Positions 22,653 to 30,245 of a stretch of 34,167 nucleotides of DNA are shown one piece after another (positions within the stretch are counted from its first letter, which is position 1; each line of letters starts with the position of its first letter). Under the pieces are notes generated by a model that ran no database searches, had not been told where the DNA came from, and saw nothing but the letters and a program-made list of their open reading frames with translations. Where the stretch lies: the NCBI GenBank assembly GCA_027488845.1, contig JAIYBC010000014.1, positions 1 through 34,167 on the forward strand, written 5' to 3'. The translations under genes and the position numbers were made by a program. Source of the stretch: Verrucomicrobiales bacterium (GTDB taxonomy: Bacteria; Verrucomicrobiota; Verrucomicrobiia; Limisphaerales; UBA9464).

Positions 22653-23345
22653 GTGTCCGAGATCGAATCCCGATTGCTGATCCTCCGAGAACGCATCGCC
22701 GACGCCTGTGCGCGGGCAGGTCGCGATCCCTCCTCGGTGTCGCTCATGGGGGTGAGCAAGAACCACCCGCCCGCGTCCGTCGCCGAGGCCGTCCGCTGCG
22801 GTCTCCGGCTGTTCGGCGAGAACCGCATCCAGGAAGCCAAGGCCAAGATCCCCGCGTGCGCCGCAGATCTCGAATGGCACTTCATCGGCCACCTCCAATC
22901 CAACAAGGTCCGCGACGCCGTCGACCTGTTCCGCGTCGTCCAAGGCGTCGACACCTTGGACATCGCCGAGGCCCTCGCAAAACAGGCCGCCAAGCGGGAT
23001 CGCATCCAGCCGGTGCTGCTCGAGGTCAACGTCTCCGGCGAGCCGTCGAAGTTCGGCTGGGATCCGGACCGCCTCATCGAAGCCCTGCCGGGTCTTGGCG
23101 GGATGGACCGCCTGGCGATCCGCGGCCTGATGACCATCGCCCCCTACACCGAGGACCCCGAACTGGCGCGGCCGGTGTTCCGACGCCTGCGCGAGTTGCG
23201 CGACCGATGTTCCGAGCGGCTGGGAACGGCCCTGCCGGTCCTGAGCATGGGCATGAGCGGCGACATGGAAGTCGCCATCGAGGAAGGCTCCACCCTGGTC
23301 CGCATCGGCACCGGCCTCTTCGGTGAACGGCCCGTTCCCCAATGA
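22653..23345 (+). CDS. YggS/PROSC-type pyridoxal phosphate homeostasis protein
   Basis: YggS-family proteins bind PLP and buffer its free level, affecting amino-acid metabolism; they are single-domain TIM-barrel proteins related to alanine racemase. With the GTG start at 22653 the product is 230 residues and the PLP lysine in LMGVSKNHP is K36, the same number as in E. coli YggS, which supports this start. Other blocks are LFGENRIQEAKAKI, WHFIGHLQSNKVRD, LEVNVSGEPSKFGW, IRGLMTIAPYTEDP, LSMGMSGDMEVAIEEGSTLVRIGTGLFG. An upstream GTG at 22605 would place the N-terminus inside the heptad repeat and is unlikely. No Shine-Dalgarno is present. Confidence 0.94.
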   Translation: MSEIESRLLILRERIADACARAGRDPSSVSLMGVSKNHPPASVAEAVRCGLRLFGENRIQEAKAKIPACAADLEWHFIGHLQSNKVRDAVDLFRVVQGVDTLDIAEALAKQAAKRDRIQPVLLEVNVSGEPSKFGWDPDRLIEALPGLGGMDRLAIRGLMTIAPYTEDPELARPVFRRLRELRDRCSERLGTALPVLSMGMSGDMEVAIEEGSTLVRIGTGLFGERPVPQ

Positions 23346-23436
23346 CCCGGAGGGACAGGAGGCCCGGATCGACGCTCCCAATGGCGGCCGTCCGCCTGGA
23401 GGACAGGTCGGCCACCGCCAGCCGTTGACCGGCGAC

Positions 23437-23460
23437 ACGATGTCCGACACGATGTCCGAC
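23437..23460. repeat. 12-bp tandem duplication at the antitoxin start
   Basis: ACGATGTCCGAC is present twice in a row (23437-23448, 23449-23460), directly before ATGAGG. It creates in-frame ATG codons at 23440, 23452 and 23461. Because 12 is a multiple of 3, copy-number changes would not break the frame. Confidence 0.85.
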
Positions 23461-23670
23461 ATGAGGGTCACTTCGAGGGATTTCCAGCGCGAGTTCGCCC
23501 GCATGAAGGCCAAGGCCAAATCGGGTGAAGCCATCTACGTCACCTCGGGCGCGGAGGAATTCGTGTTTCAGGCGGTGAAGCCGAAGACCTGGCAAGGCGC
23601 CTTGAAGGGCAAGGGTAGGATCACCGGCGACATCTTCAGCACGGGGCTCGAATGGGAGGCGTCTCGGTGA
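23461..23670 (+). CDS. Type II antitoxin (Phd/YefM-like), partner of the PIN toxin
   Basis: From the ATG at 23461 the product is 69 residues: MRVTSRDFQREFARMKAKAKSG opens like Phd-family antitoxins (short beta strand, then helix), followed by EAIYVTSGAEEFVFQAVKPKTWQGALKG. The C-terminal part (KGRITGDIFSTGLEWEASR) would wrap the toxin. In-frame ATGs at 23440 and 23452, in a duplicated 12-bp unit, give slightly longer forms. TTGACC at 23425 may be a -35 element, which would favour the downstream ATG. The stop overlaps the toxin start (GTGA). The family call rests on the N-terminal pattern and the context, since the sequence is short. Antitoxins of this kind neutralise the toxin and repress their own operon. 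Confidence 0.78.
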   Translation: MRVTSRDFQREFARMKAKAKSGEAIYVTSGAEEFVFQAVKPKTWQGALKGKGRITGDIFSTGLEWEASR

Positions 23671-24071
23671 CGCACCTGCTGGACACCCACGCCTGGATTC
23701 AACGGGCCCTGGGCGAGCCGTTGCCGCACTTGGTGGAAGGCGCGCTGGCGGACCACGCCGACAGTCTGGCCATTGCCGACGTATCGCTGTGGGAGGCGGC
23801 GAAGCTGGTGGAACTCGGCCGGCTGGAACTGTCCGTGCCGCTCGCCGAGTTCTTCCGCTTGGCGATCACACCGGAACTCACCGTGTTGCCCATCACACCC
23901 GCCATTGCCGAGCGGGTGCCACAACTGGAGGGATCCGGTTTTCACAAGGACCCGGCGGACCAACTGATCGTCGCCACGGCGCTTGTCCACAAACTGCGGC
24001 TGATCTCCGACGACTCGCGCATCCGCAAATGGGGCAAGGTTCCCCTCCTCTGGCGGACCTCCCGGGGCTAG
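23667..24071 (+). CDS. PIN-domain toxin (VapC-like ribonuclease)
   Basis: The PIN domain is a Mg-dependent RNase fold. The expected acidic residues are present in the 134-residue product: D6 in HLLDTHAW, E43 in ADVSLWEAAKL, D95/D98 in HKDPADQLIVATAL and D115/D116 in LISDDSRI. The GTG at 23667 is preferred because it overlaps the antitoxin stop (GTGA) and a good Shine-Dalgarno GGGAGG lies 8 nt upstream (23653-23658), one of the very few in the window. An ATG at 23652 would add five residues. LLDTHAW with WEAAKL is typical of VapC proteins paired with Phd-like antitoxins. The gene ends on a CTAG shared with the opposing toxin gene. Confidence 0.9.
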   Translation: MTHLLDTHAWIQRALGEPLPHLVEGALADHADSLAIADVSLWEAAKLVELGRLELSVPLAEFFRLAITPELTVLPITPAIAERVPQLEGSGFHKDPADQLIVATALVHKLRLISDDSRIRKWGKVPLLWRTSRG

Positions 24072-24520
24072 CTCCCGTTTCCATCCATCTCCGGAACGCG
24101 CAGGCCGGCCGCACGGGCCAGCGTCGCCTGCCGGGTGTCAAAGGTGACAAACTGCTCCGAGCCTAGAACAAGCGCACCGGCGACATGCAGGATGTCGAGA
24201 CTCCGGGTGCCGATGAGTTCCGAGTGGCCCGCGCTCAGGCGTTCCGCCTCCGAAAGCACATCGGCCCACCTCGGGTCCGCTTGGGCAAACACCCCGGCCG
24301 CGAGGTCGGAAAGCATGGCCTGAATCGAAAGCTCCCGCTGTACCGCGGTGATTTCCTTCCGAAAGACGCGAAGCCGAAGGGCGTTCCGAAATTCCAGCCG
24401 GTGAAGCCCGGTGAATGGCAACGGATCGCGGTTCTTCCTGAGCCAGGCAATCGCACGCCCCGTGTTCGCGTCGGGTGCATGAACCGAACAGAGGAAGCCG
24501 GTGTCGGCGTAGGCGTTCAT
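24068..24520 (-). CDS. PIN-domain toxin (VapC-like ribonuclease), second module
   Basis: The 150-residue protein has the PIN catalytic set: D6 in AYADTGFL, E43 in GLHRLEFRNAL, D109 in GTRSLDILHVAGAL and D128 in FVTFDTRQ. The RSLDILHVA and TFDTRQ blocks are typical of VapC toxins with a different subtype from the upstream plus-strand toxin, so the two are not recent duplicates. The start ATG overlaps the antitoxin stop by 4 nt (ATGA). Its stop codon and that of the plus-strand toxin occupy the same palindromic CTAG (24068-24071). Confidence 0.9.
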   Translation of the reverse strand: MNAYADTGFLCSVHAPDANTGRAIAWLRKNRDPLPFTGLHRLEFRNALRLRVFRKEITAVQRELSIQAMLSDLAAGVFAQADPRWADVLSEAERLSAGHSELIGTRSLDILHVAGALVLGSEQFVTFDTRQATLARAAGLRVPEMDGNGS

Positions 24521-24762
24521 CGGTCGCCGCGTTCATCGGCCAACAACTCGGTCGCCGTGGTCGCGAGCACCGTGTCCCCGTAAATGGATTTCAGCCGGGC
24601 GGCGAAATCCGGCCGTGCCGATGCCTTCGCGTCCGGTGCAGGACGACTCAAGATCGCAACCGGTTTGCCGCGCTTCTGGATTTCAACCGATTCGCCCGCC
24701 GCCACCCACCCAAGAACGGTGGTGGTATCGTGCTTCAAGTCCCGGATGCTGGCCGTCTTCAT
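24517..24762 (-). CDS. Type II antitoxin (Phd/YefM family), second module
   Basis: The 81-residue product MKTASIRDLKHDTTTVLGWVAAGESVEIQKRGKPVAILSR is a clear Phd/YefM-type antitoxin. The order is start strand, RDL helix, then the GESVEIQKRGKPVAIL strand pair, followed by a C-terminal toxin-binding tail (ARPDFAARLKSIYG to LLADERGDR). The ATG at 24762 fits the family start; the open frame extends further upstream without meaning. Its stop overlaps the toxin start by 4 nt. A pair of 11-bp direct repeats lies 3 nt upstream, probably the autoregulatory operator. Confidence 0.93.
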   Translation of the reverse strand: MKTASIRDLKHDTTTVLGWVAAGESVEIQKRGKPVAILSRPAPDAKASARPDFAARLKSIYGDTVLATTATELLADERGDR

Positions 24763-24764
24763 TT

Positions 24765-24788
24765 GTGACACAATGAAGTGACACAATG
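24765..24788 (-). promoter_or_regulatory. Putative antitoxin operator: direct repeats
   Basis: GTGACACAATG occurs at 24765-24775 and 24778-24788, a 13-bp period. The first copy also contains TTGTG-A-CACAA, a near-palindrome. They sit 3 nt upstream of the antitoxin start. Phd-family antitoxins bind paired short sites over their own promoter, so an operator role is the natural reading. Confidence 0.5.
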
Positions 24789-25261
24789 CCGACGTCAACG
24801 GGCTGCTGGAAGAGCGCGCTGCCGAGTTGGTGAGCCGGCGAAGACCGAAGAGTCCGAGTTCATCGGGCATCCCGTTCTTCGCGGATCGCCGCAGCAATGG
24901 CGCCGGACGTCGCAGTGAACCTAGGCGGAAAGGCCAGCCTCCCGTTCTTCCGGACAAGCCGGACCGACCTTATGTCCTCTGTGGGCAGCAAACGTCGGAC
25001 TACGACCCTCCCGTCATCCACCTGCTGATCCCGCTTGCCGCCGCGTTTTGGCAGCGCGTATCAACTCCCCGACGACGCACGCCGCCGGAAAAGGCGCTCC
25101 ACAACCTGTTGAAAACGGGGCTGTCTGGACGCATCCTTCGGCGCCCTCACGAGACCTTGGGACTTGGACATCGGCCAGGGAATCGGGGGACACGAACGGT
25201 TTGCACGCGAAGCTGTGAGCAGCAAGGAAGCTCCGCGGAACCCATTCGTCGTCAGCGGTTT
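24789..25261. other. Gene-free stretch upstream of tRNA-Arg(CCT)
   Basis: The open frame at 24827..25300 runs into the tRNA and has no motif, so I do not treat it as a gene. No repeats or hairpins stand out. It may hold remnants of genes lost next to the toxin-antitoxin modules, and it must contain the tRNA promoter, which I could not identify with confidence. Confidence 0.45.
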
Positions 25262-25337
25262 GTCCTGATAGCTCAAATGGATAGAGCAGCGGTTTCCTAA
25301 ACCGCGGATCCAGGTTCAATTCCTGGTCGGGACACCA
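25262..25337 (+). tRNA. tRNA-Arg (anticodon CCT)
   Basis: The cloverleaf has acceptor stem GTCCTGA/TCGGGAC (one T-G pair), D stem GCTC/GAGC, anticodon stem GCGGT/ACCGC with loop TTCCTAA, and T stem CCAGG/CCTGG with loop TTCAATT. Anticodon CCT reads AGG arginine codons. CCA is encoded at 25335-25337. It lies between the toxin-antitoxin pair and the two-component genes. tRNA-Arg(CCT) is a common integration site in bacteria, but I see no integrase or duplicated 3' end in the window. Confidence 0.96.
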
Positions 25338-25368
25338 CTCTTCCTCAACGACTTACAACGCTTCCAAT

Positions 25369-25386
25369 ATCCGACCACGGTCGGAT
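25369..25386. repeat. Palindromic 8-bp inverted repeat
   Basis: ATCCGACC (25369-25376) and GGTCGGAT (25379-25386) are separated by 2 bp, 31 bp downstream of the tRNA. The loop is too small for a good hairpin, so a protein-binding palindrome is as likely as a terminator. No T-tract follows. Confidence 0.4.
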
Positions 25387-25529
25387 GCCGGGCTCCAAGG
25401 AACAGTTTTGGAACTCGGCCACGTAGGTGTGTCGCAATGGCCGTTTCAGCCGGTCACGGTAACAGCCTGTTCCTACCGTCGGATTACTGATCTCGATCAG
25501 CTCGATCTCCACTCAACGAACAGTCTTCT

Positions 25530-26183
25530 CTACCGCAGCTTTGCCTGTTCCTCGACAAAAACGGCGACAGCTTGGGCACGGCGCTCAACACCCAACTTGG
25601 AAAGGATGACGGACATCTGGTTGCGGACGGTCTTTTCCGCCAAACCGATGGAGTCCGCGATCTCCTTGTTGGTTCGCCCCTCGGTCACCAATGAAAGGAT
25701 CCGGCGTTCCGGACCCGTCAGCCCGGCCAATCGGCCACCTTGAACACTGGGAGATGAACCTCCCACGACCAATGGACGGATCCTCGGGTGTAACACCTGC
25801 TGTCCCGCGGCCACGGCAATCAGTGCGGCCACCAAGGCGTCCGCATCGCTGTCCTTCAGCAAGTAGGCGTCGACGCCCGCTTCCAACGCGGCGAAAATCT
25901 CCACCGGCTCCGCGAAGGAGGTGAGAATGGCCACGCGCGGAGGCGACGGCAGCGCCTTGAGCTCACGGACCAGTGAGGTGCCCGAACCGTCTGGCAGACG
26001 AACGTCCAGCAGAACGACATCGGGCTTCTGGGCAAGAACGGCGGGCCGAACCTCCGCTACCGTCGCTAAGGCACCGATGACGGTCAGACGCGGATCCGCA
26101 CCGAGGATGGTGTTCAAGCCGGCGCGGACCACCGCGTGGTCATCCACCAGCAAAAGCCGGATAGAGGTCGGTTTCGGGTTCAT
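25530..26183 (-). CDS. NarL/LuxR-type response regulator
   Basis: The 217-residue protein is the DNA-binding partner of the kinase encoded just upstream. The receiver domain (8-125) has the acidic pair D14/D15, phospho-acceptor D60 in VVLLDVRLPDG, T/S switch in AILTS and K110 in YLLKD. A linker precedes a LuxR-type helix-turn-helix (about 153-212): LTGPERRILSLVTEGRTNKEIADSIGLAEKTVRNQMSVILSKLGV. Its ATG overlaps the kinase stop by 4 nt, so the pair is coupled. Target genes are not known; the adjoining secreted-protein genes are candidates (inference). Confidence 0.95.
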   Translation of the reverse strand: MNPKPTSIRLLLVDDHAVVRAGLNTILGADPRLTVIGALATVAEVRPAVLAQKPDVVLLDVRLPDGSGTSLVRELKALPSPPRVAILTSFAEPVEIFAALEAGVDAYLLKDSDADALVAALIAVAAGQQVLHPRIRPLVVGGSSPSVQGGRLAGLTGPERRILSLVTEGRTNKEIADSIGLAEKTVRNQMSVILSKLGVERRAQAVAVFVEEQAKLR

Positions 26184-27994
26184 TTTGGTTCGTCTGGCTT
26201 CGAGCTGGGAACGGAGATCGGATTCGCCAAGGGCGAAGCGCGTGGAACGGTGATCCGAAGGGTCGTGGGTCCGCCGATCCGGGAATCAATCTCAAGCGCG
26301 CCTCCGCAAAGGACCGCCCGCTCAGCCAGATTCCGCAAGCCCTGACCGGACTGTCGGGCGACGGTCGGATTGAATCCGCTTCCGTCATCCTCGATCTCGA
26401 TGACCAGGGACTCGGAACTCGGCGTCCAACGCACGTGGAGCTGCCGGGCCTTCCCATGGCGCCAAGCGTTGCTCAGCCCTTCGCGCACCATCTGCAAGAG
26501 GTGCTCTCCGCTGCCACCAGCCAATCCCACCAGCGCTTCATCCACGACGTCGACCGACACCACCACTCCGGTTTGCCGGGAGAATGACAGGCACAATCCC
26601 CTGAGGGCCAATGCGAGCTCCGCTGGCGTCAGTTCGCGGTGGGTGGATCCGCCGAGGAAATTCCGCAATTCGCTCATGGCGTCATCCAATTCCGAAACCT
26701 GGATTCCGAGCTCATGGACCTGTACGGACTCGCCCCGGCTGGCGGCTTGCCAAGTCCGGCGCGCGTGCAGGGCGGCGGCGTAGAGACGCTGCAGGACGGC
26801 GTCGTGGAGATTCCGTTGGAGCTGCGTACGGGCGGCATGGACGGCATGGAGTTCGTCCCGGGCGCGGGATAGTTCTCGGCTCAACTCCTCCGCGCGACGA
26901 CGCCCGACACTTTCCACCCACATCAGCGCCGCCACGGCTGTTGTCAGCACCAAGCCAGACACGCCGACCCAACCCGCACGGGAATGGTTGGAGTTCTTCC
27001 GGAAGGCTGGAGTCGTGCGGAAGGCCAGGGTCCATCGGGAGCCGTACCAGGGAACCTCATAGTTGCGGTGAAGCCCCCGGCGGTACTCCTCGGAATCGGC
27101 GAAGGCGGCTTGGTCTAGGCGGTTGAGGCGGTTCGTCTCCGCAATCGGGCCCGCGTAGAGCTCCAATTCCAGTTCTGGATTCTGACAGATCTGCCGCATC
27201 AGCGGCTCGATGGCCACTTCGGCGACCACGGCACCCAAGAACGCGTTCATCCGCTGCCTAGAACGAAACGCTTGGTTCCCTTTCTGATTTTCTGGGATCG
27301 AGGACGACGGCGGCAACAAGTCGCGGGCATAGACCGCGAGGTAGGCCCGATATCCGGGCTGGCGACGCCCGTCCGGGCCTACCAACTCGATCCTTCCCGT
27401 CGTCTTCAACGTGCCCGTCAGATAGGCAGCCGAGTAGGTGTCCCCTTCCCCTTTCGCCTGCATCACGACGGGTTCGGTGGACCACTTCTTCCAGGGCTCG
27501 ATGCGGGAATCGTAGGCCAATCGATCCCGGGTTTCCGGCAGGTAGCCCTCAGGCCAGATCGCCGCCCAGTGTTTGGGTACTCGTTCCTTCCAACGGCTGA
27601 CCAGCGCGGAGTACGGCGCATATCCGATCCGCGCCAAACCGGGGAACGTGACCGGAAGATCCAAACGATCCAGAAGGTTGTTCCAATCGTCCAAGGAGGG
27701 AACCTCAACCCATCCCATCCACTCCCGGACTCCGTTCAGCGCCTGCTCATACTTCTCCGTCTCCCAATCGAACATCTGGCGGGTGATCTCCACCTGGACG
27801 TCGAAGCGTTCCCGGTCTCGCCTTTCGGCCTCCTGCCAAGTCCATACGACGGCAAGAAACGTCGCGACAACGCCGAAGATGGCCGCCAACGCCGCGGAAC
27901 GGAATCCGCCATGTCGGGACAAGTAACGTTCGACACCGGTCCGAGCAGTAGCCCAGTTCGGAAGCCTCATACTGAATCCCAATCGCAGCGACAT
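26180..27994 (-). CDS. CHASE-domain sensor histidine kinase (HisKA_3 type)
   Basis: Taking the ATG at 27994, the 604-residue protein has a first transmembrane helix (about 32-51). A periplasmic CHASE-like sensor region (about 60-330) follows, including LARIGYAPYSALVSRWKERVP, RLAYDSRIEPWKKWSTEPVVM and YRAYLAVYARDLLPP. A second membrane helix lies near 341-360. The cytoplasmic part has a HisKA_3 domain with H397 in LQRNLHDAVLQRL and an ATPase domain with EGLSNAWRHG, EDDGSGFNP and a GQGLRNLAERA lid. This NarX/DesK-type arrangement pairs with LuxR-type regulators, as here. CHASE domains bind small extracellular ligands, but this one is unidentified. A second ATG at 27970 and a TTG at 28102 are alternatives. 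It overlaps the regulator by 4 nt. Confidence 0.9.
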   Translation of the reverse strand: MSLRLGFSMRLPNWATARTGVERYLSRHGGFRSAALAAIFGVVATFLAVVWTWQEAERRDRERFDVQVEITRQMFDWETEKYEQALNGVREWMGWVEVPSLDDWNNLLDRLDLPVTFPGLARIGYAPYSALVSRWKERVPKHWAAIWPEGYLPETRDRLAYDSRIEPWKKWSTEPVVMQAKGEGDTYSAAYLTGTLKTTGRIELVGPDGRRQPGYRAYLAVYARDLLPPSSSIPENQKGNQAFRSRQRMNAFLGAVVAEVAIEPLMRQICQNPELELELYAGPIAETNRLNRLDQAAFADSEEYRRGLHRNYEVPWYGSRWTLAFRTTPAFRKNSNHSRAGWVGVSGLVLTTAVAALMWVESVGRRRAEELSRELSRARDELHAVHAARTQLQRNLHDAVLQRLYAAALHARRTWQAASRGESVQVHELGIQVSELDDAMSELRNFLGGSTHRELTPAELALALRGLCLSFSRQTGVVVSVDVVDEALVGLAGGSGEHLLQMVREGLSNAWRHGKARQLHVRWTPSSESLVIEIEDDGSGFNPTVARQSGQGLRNLAERAVLCGGALEIDSRIGGPTTLRITVPRASPLANPISVPSSKPDEPK

Positions 27995-28337
27995 CGAACG
28001 CCTAGATACCCGCGAAGCGGAGAAGTGGCCAACCTTCAAAATAGTCAAAGGATTTCTGACAACAGATATTCTCAAGACGTTCCGTTTTAATCCGCCCTTC
28101 AAACTATTTTGTTTCCCGCAATCTTTTCACAAGCTTGGAAAGGTGACATCGCTACGCGCTTTGGGTCGTTCAGCTATCGATTCATGAATCCACCACTGTT
28201 AATATATTGCACATATCCATTCAGCAGAATTCCGCATCTCGTTCAGACCTACACTGCGATTTCATTTCGAGTCAGTCATTTGCGAATCCGCAAGATGCCA
28301 TACAGACTCCATACCGCGAGATTCCAAGAATAACAGC
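27995..28337. other. AT-rich spacer at the compositional boundary
   Basis: No gene is supported; a 74-residue frame at 28109..28333 (+) has no motif. Base composition falls sharply here from the GC-rich left side to the AT-richer block that continues to about 34000. The kinase promoter must be in this spacer, but I could not identify it clearly. Confidence 0.45.
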
Positions 28338-30245
28338 TTAACGAATCTTCTGGACTCGATAAAAAGCCTTGTCGGAGATCATTGAAAGATTCGTTACTGT
28401 AACAATTATGTTTGTTTGAGGGAGTCTAAGTCGCGAAGTCGCGGTGCTCGTTGGAACAATTGGGCGCACCAGCTCCCAGTCAATGAGATTGGACGAACTC
28501 TGTATTTCATAAAGCTCATAGGCTTGGGCGGGAAAAGTGATTTGGCCATTAAACAATTCACTAACTCGCAGTAGAGATTGAGAATCTTTCGGATTCGTTC
28601 CCAAGCGATACTCATCAAGGTTGCTTAACCCATCATGATCAGCATCATCAGCAGCTCGCGATAATGTTGCAACAGAGGGAATTGAACTGCCAAAATAGGT
28701 ATTCATCCAGTAGTCAGGGATGCCATCCGGCACAACTCCGGCATCATTCCTCAAAGAAACGACTCGAATCTTGCTGGAGGGAGATGCATTTTCCCCGTCA
28801 GATACTCGAAAATAGATAATGTCTTTATAGATATAGCGCCCATCAGAAGCTATTGCAGGGTCATCCCGAAGCGCAGTCTCCCGAACTAGAACCGGTACAG
28901 AATATCTAACCTTGAACCCTTCAGTTATGAACTGACCATTTAGTACTGATTGGTCAGCAGTTATCACCTGGAGAGGTTGCCCTTGTATGTCATAACCTCG
29001 AATTTCAATTTCATTAATTCCCGATATATTCAGCGGCGATCGAGCCATTGTCGCATCCATAACCCGATCAAATGTATACGGAACGGTGTTTAAAGGATAG
29101 CAGCTACGAATTGCTGCTACGTCGTATTCTCCCAATCTAGGCCCGCGCCCATCTCTGTGCGCTCTATAGTACATTATTGAATCCCTAAGCACCGGATCAT
29201 CGGTTTCATACTCACTGGAATGAGCCAGGTTTAGGGCATGTCCGATCTCATGACAGAGCGTTGCGGCCAGCATGTTTACGTCCTGCACGGTAGGATGAGT
29301 CGATTTAATAATTACAAACCCACTCGTAGACTTTAAGAACTCACGCCCCTGAACATTTCCACCAATATTCCATCCGGAAGGAGACGGATTACTGATTCCT
29401 GACTGCCCGCCGATCCCCAATACAACCGGGGAGCTTATCTCATTGTATTTGTCATGCAGTTGAATCCGAATCTTTTCGTCGTTAAGTCGAATACTATTGG
29501 CGCTTTGCCCAAACGCACCAATGCCTTCGATGACAAACTTAAGACTTGTTACATTTGCCCACGCATCTAATGCTGCAATTAAAGCATTAGTAGCTTGTGC
29601 AAGCGAGATTCCTGATGGCAGATTCTCGGCGTCGACTAAGATAGGAATTGGCTCAGCACGATCGGGCTGCAGGAAGCGCTTGTTGACTCCGTCGATCATT
29701 CCGCTGCTGATACTCGGCATTGTTGATTCAACGCCAACTTGATCTGTGACATCCACGCCAATCTCCGGTCGAGCTTCACTGATTTGCCGCACCTTATCCG
29801 GAGAAGCATATTTTCCAACAGTGATATCGCACTTTAACGGGCAATGTACTGGAAGCAAGAAGCAGCTGGAAGATCCATCAGTTGGCTCAAGCCTTCCAAG
29901 CAACGTACGCTTCAGGAACAGGATATACTTTCGGCCTGGATGCAATTGCGGGGAGTTTCCAAAGAAGTAGTATTCGTTTCCCAGGTTACCACCGCGACTG
30001 CAGATCGCAACTATTGACGGGAACTTACCTTTGAACGACTCATCAACCTTAAGTGACGTCTGTGTGCAAATCTCCCCATTTTCTTCACGGAAGCAAAATG
30101 CACCTACCACCGTCCCCTGAAGCACAGCATCTGAACGTTCATATAAGCGATCCAAATCATCTTCTATCACCGCGGAAGCCAAACAGTGAAGCGCACAAAA
30201 ATGTAAAAGTGCTAACACGCATGCAGCAAGAGAAAAGCGTTGCAT
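28338..30245 (-). CDS. Secreted matrixin-like zinc metalloprotease with calcium loop and C-terminal module
   Basis: The 635-residue protein has a signal peptide (cleavage near CLASA). An N-terminal region of about 150 residues is rich in cysteines. The catalytic domain carries HEIGHALNLAH, with H332, H336 and H342 as zinc ligands and E333 as the base, and a Met-turn SIMYY with M358. This defines a metzincin of the M10/matrixin kind. Further on, GVVPDGIPDYWMNTYFG and DADHDGLSNLDEYRLGTNP (534-552) form a thrombospondin-type-3-like calcium loop. The last 75 residues (YELYEIQSSSNLIDW to FYRVQKIR) resemble a C-terminal module found in many verrucomicrobial secreted proteins. Base composition is lower in GC than the rest of the window. 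Substrate and partner are unknown. Confidence 0.85.
   Translation of the reverse strand: MQRFSLAACVLALLHFCALHCLASAVIEDDLDRLYERSDAVLQGTVVGAFCFREENGEICTQTSLKVDESFKGKFPSIVAICSRGGNLGNEYYFFGNSPQLHPGRKYILFLKRTLLGRLEPTDGSSSCFLLPVHCPLKCDITVGKYASPDKVRQISEARPEIGVDVTDQVGVESTMPSISSGMIDGVNKRFLQPDRAEPIPILVDAENLPSGISLAQATNALIAALDAWANVTSLKFVIEGIGAFGQSANSIRLNDEKIRIQLHDKYNEISSPVVLGIGGQSGISNPSPSGWNIGGNVQGREFLKSTSGFVIIKSTHPTVQDVNMLAATLCHEIGHALNLAHSSEYETDDPVLRDSIMYYRAHRDGRGPRLGEYDVAAIRSCYPLNTVPYTFDRVMDATMARSPLNISGINEIEIRGYDIQGQPLQVITADQSVLNGQFITEGFKVRYSVPVLVRETALRDDPAIASDGRYIYKDIIYFRVSDGENASPSSKIRVVSLRNDAGVVPDGIPDYWMNTYFGSSIPSVATLSRAADDADHDGLSNLDEYRLGTNPKDSQSLLRVSELFNGQITFPAQAYELYEIQSSSNLIDWELVRPIVPTSTATSRLRLPQTNIIVTVTNLSMISDKAFYRVQKIR

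Noticed and set aside
22446-23595. Minus-strand frames opposite yggS and through the heptad tract
   Set aside because: Their apparent repetitive protein sequence simply translates the 7-bp repeats; yggS on the plus strand is clear.
23461-24762. Second toxin-antitoxin cassette as an inverted duplicate of the first
   Set aside because: The two PIN proteins share only catalytic residues, and the antitoxins differ in sequence, so a recent duplication is not supported.
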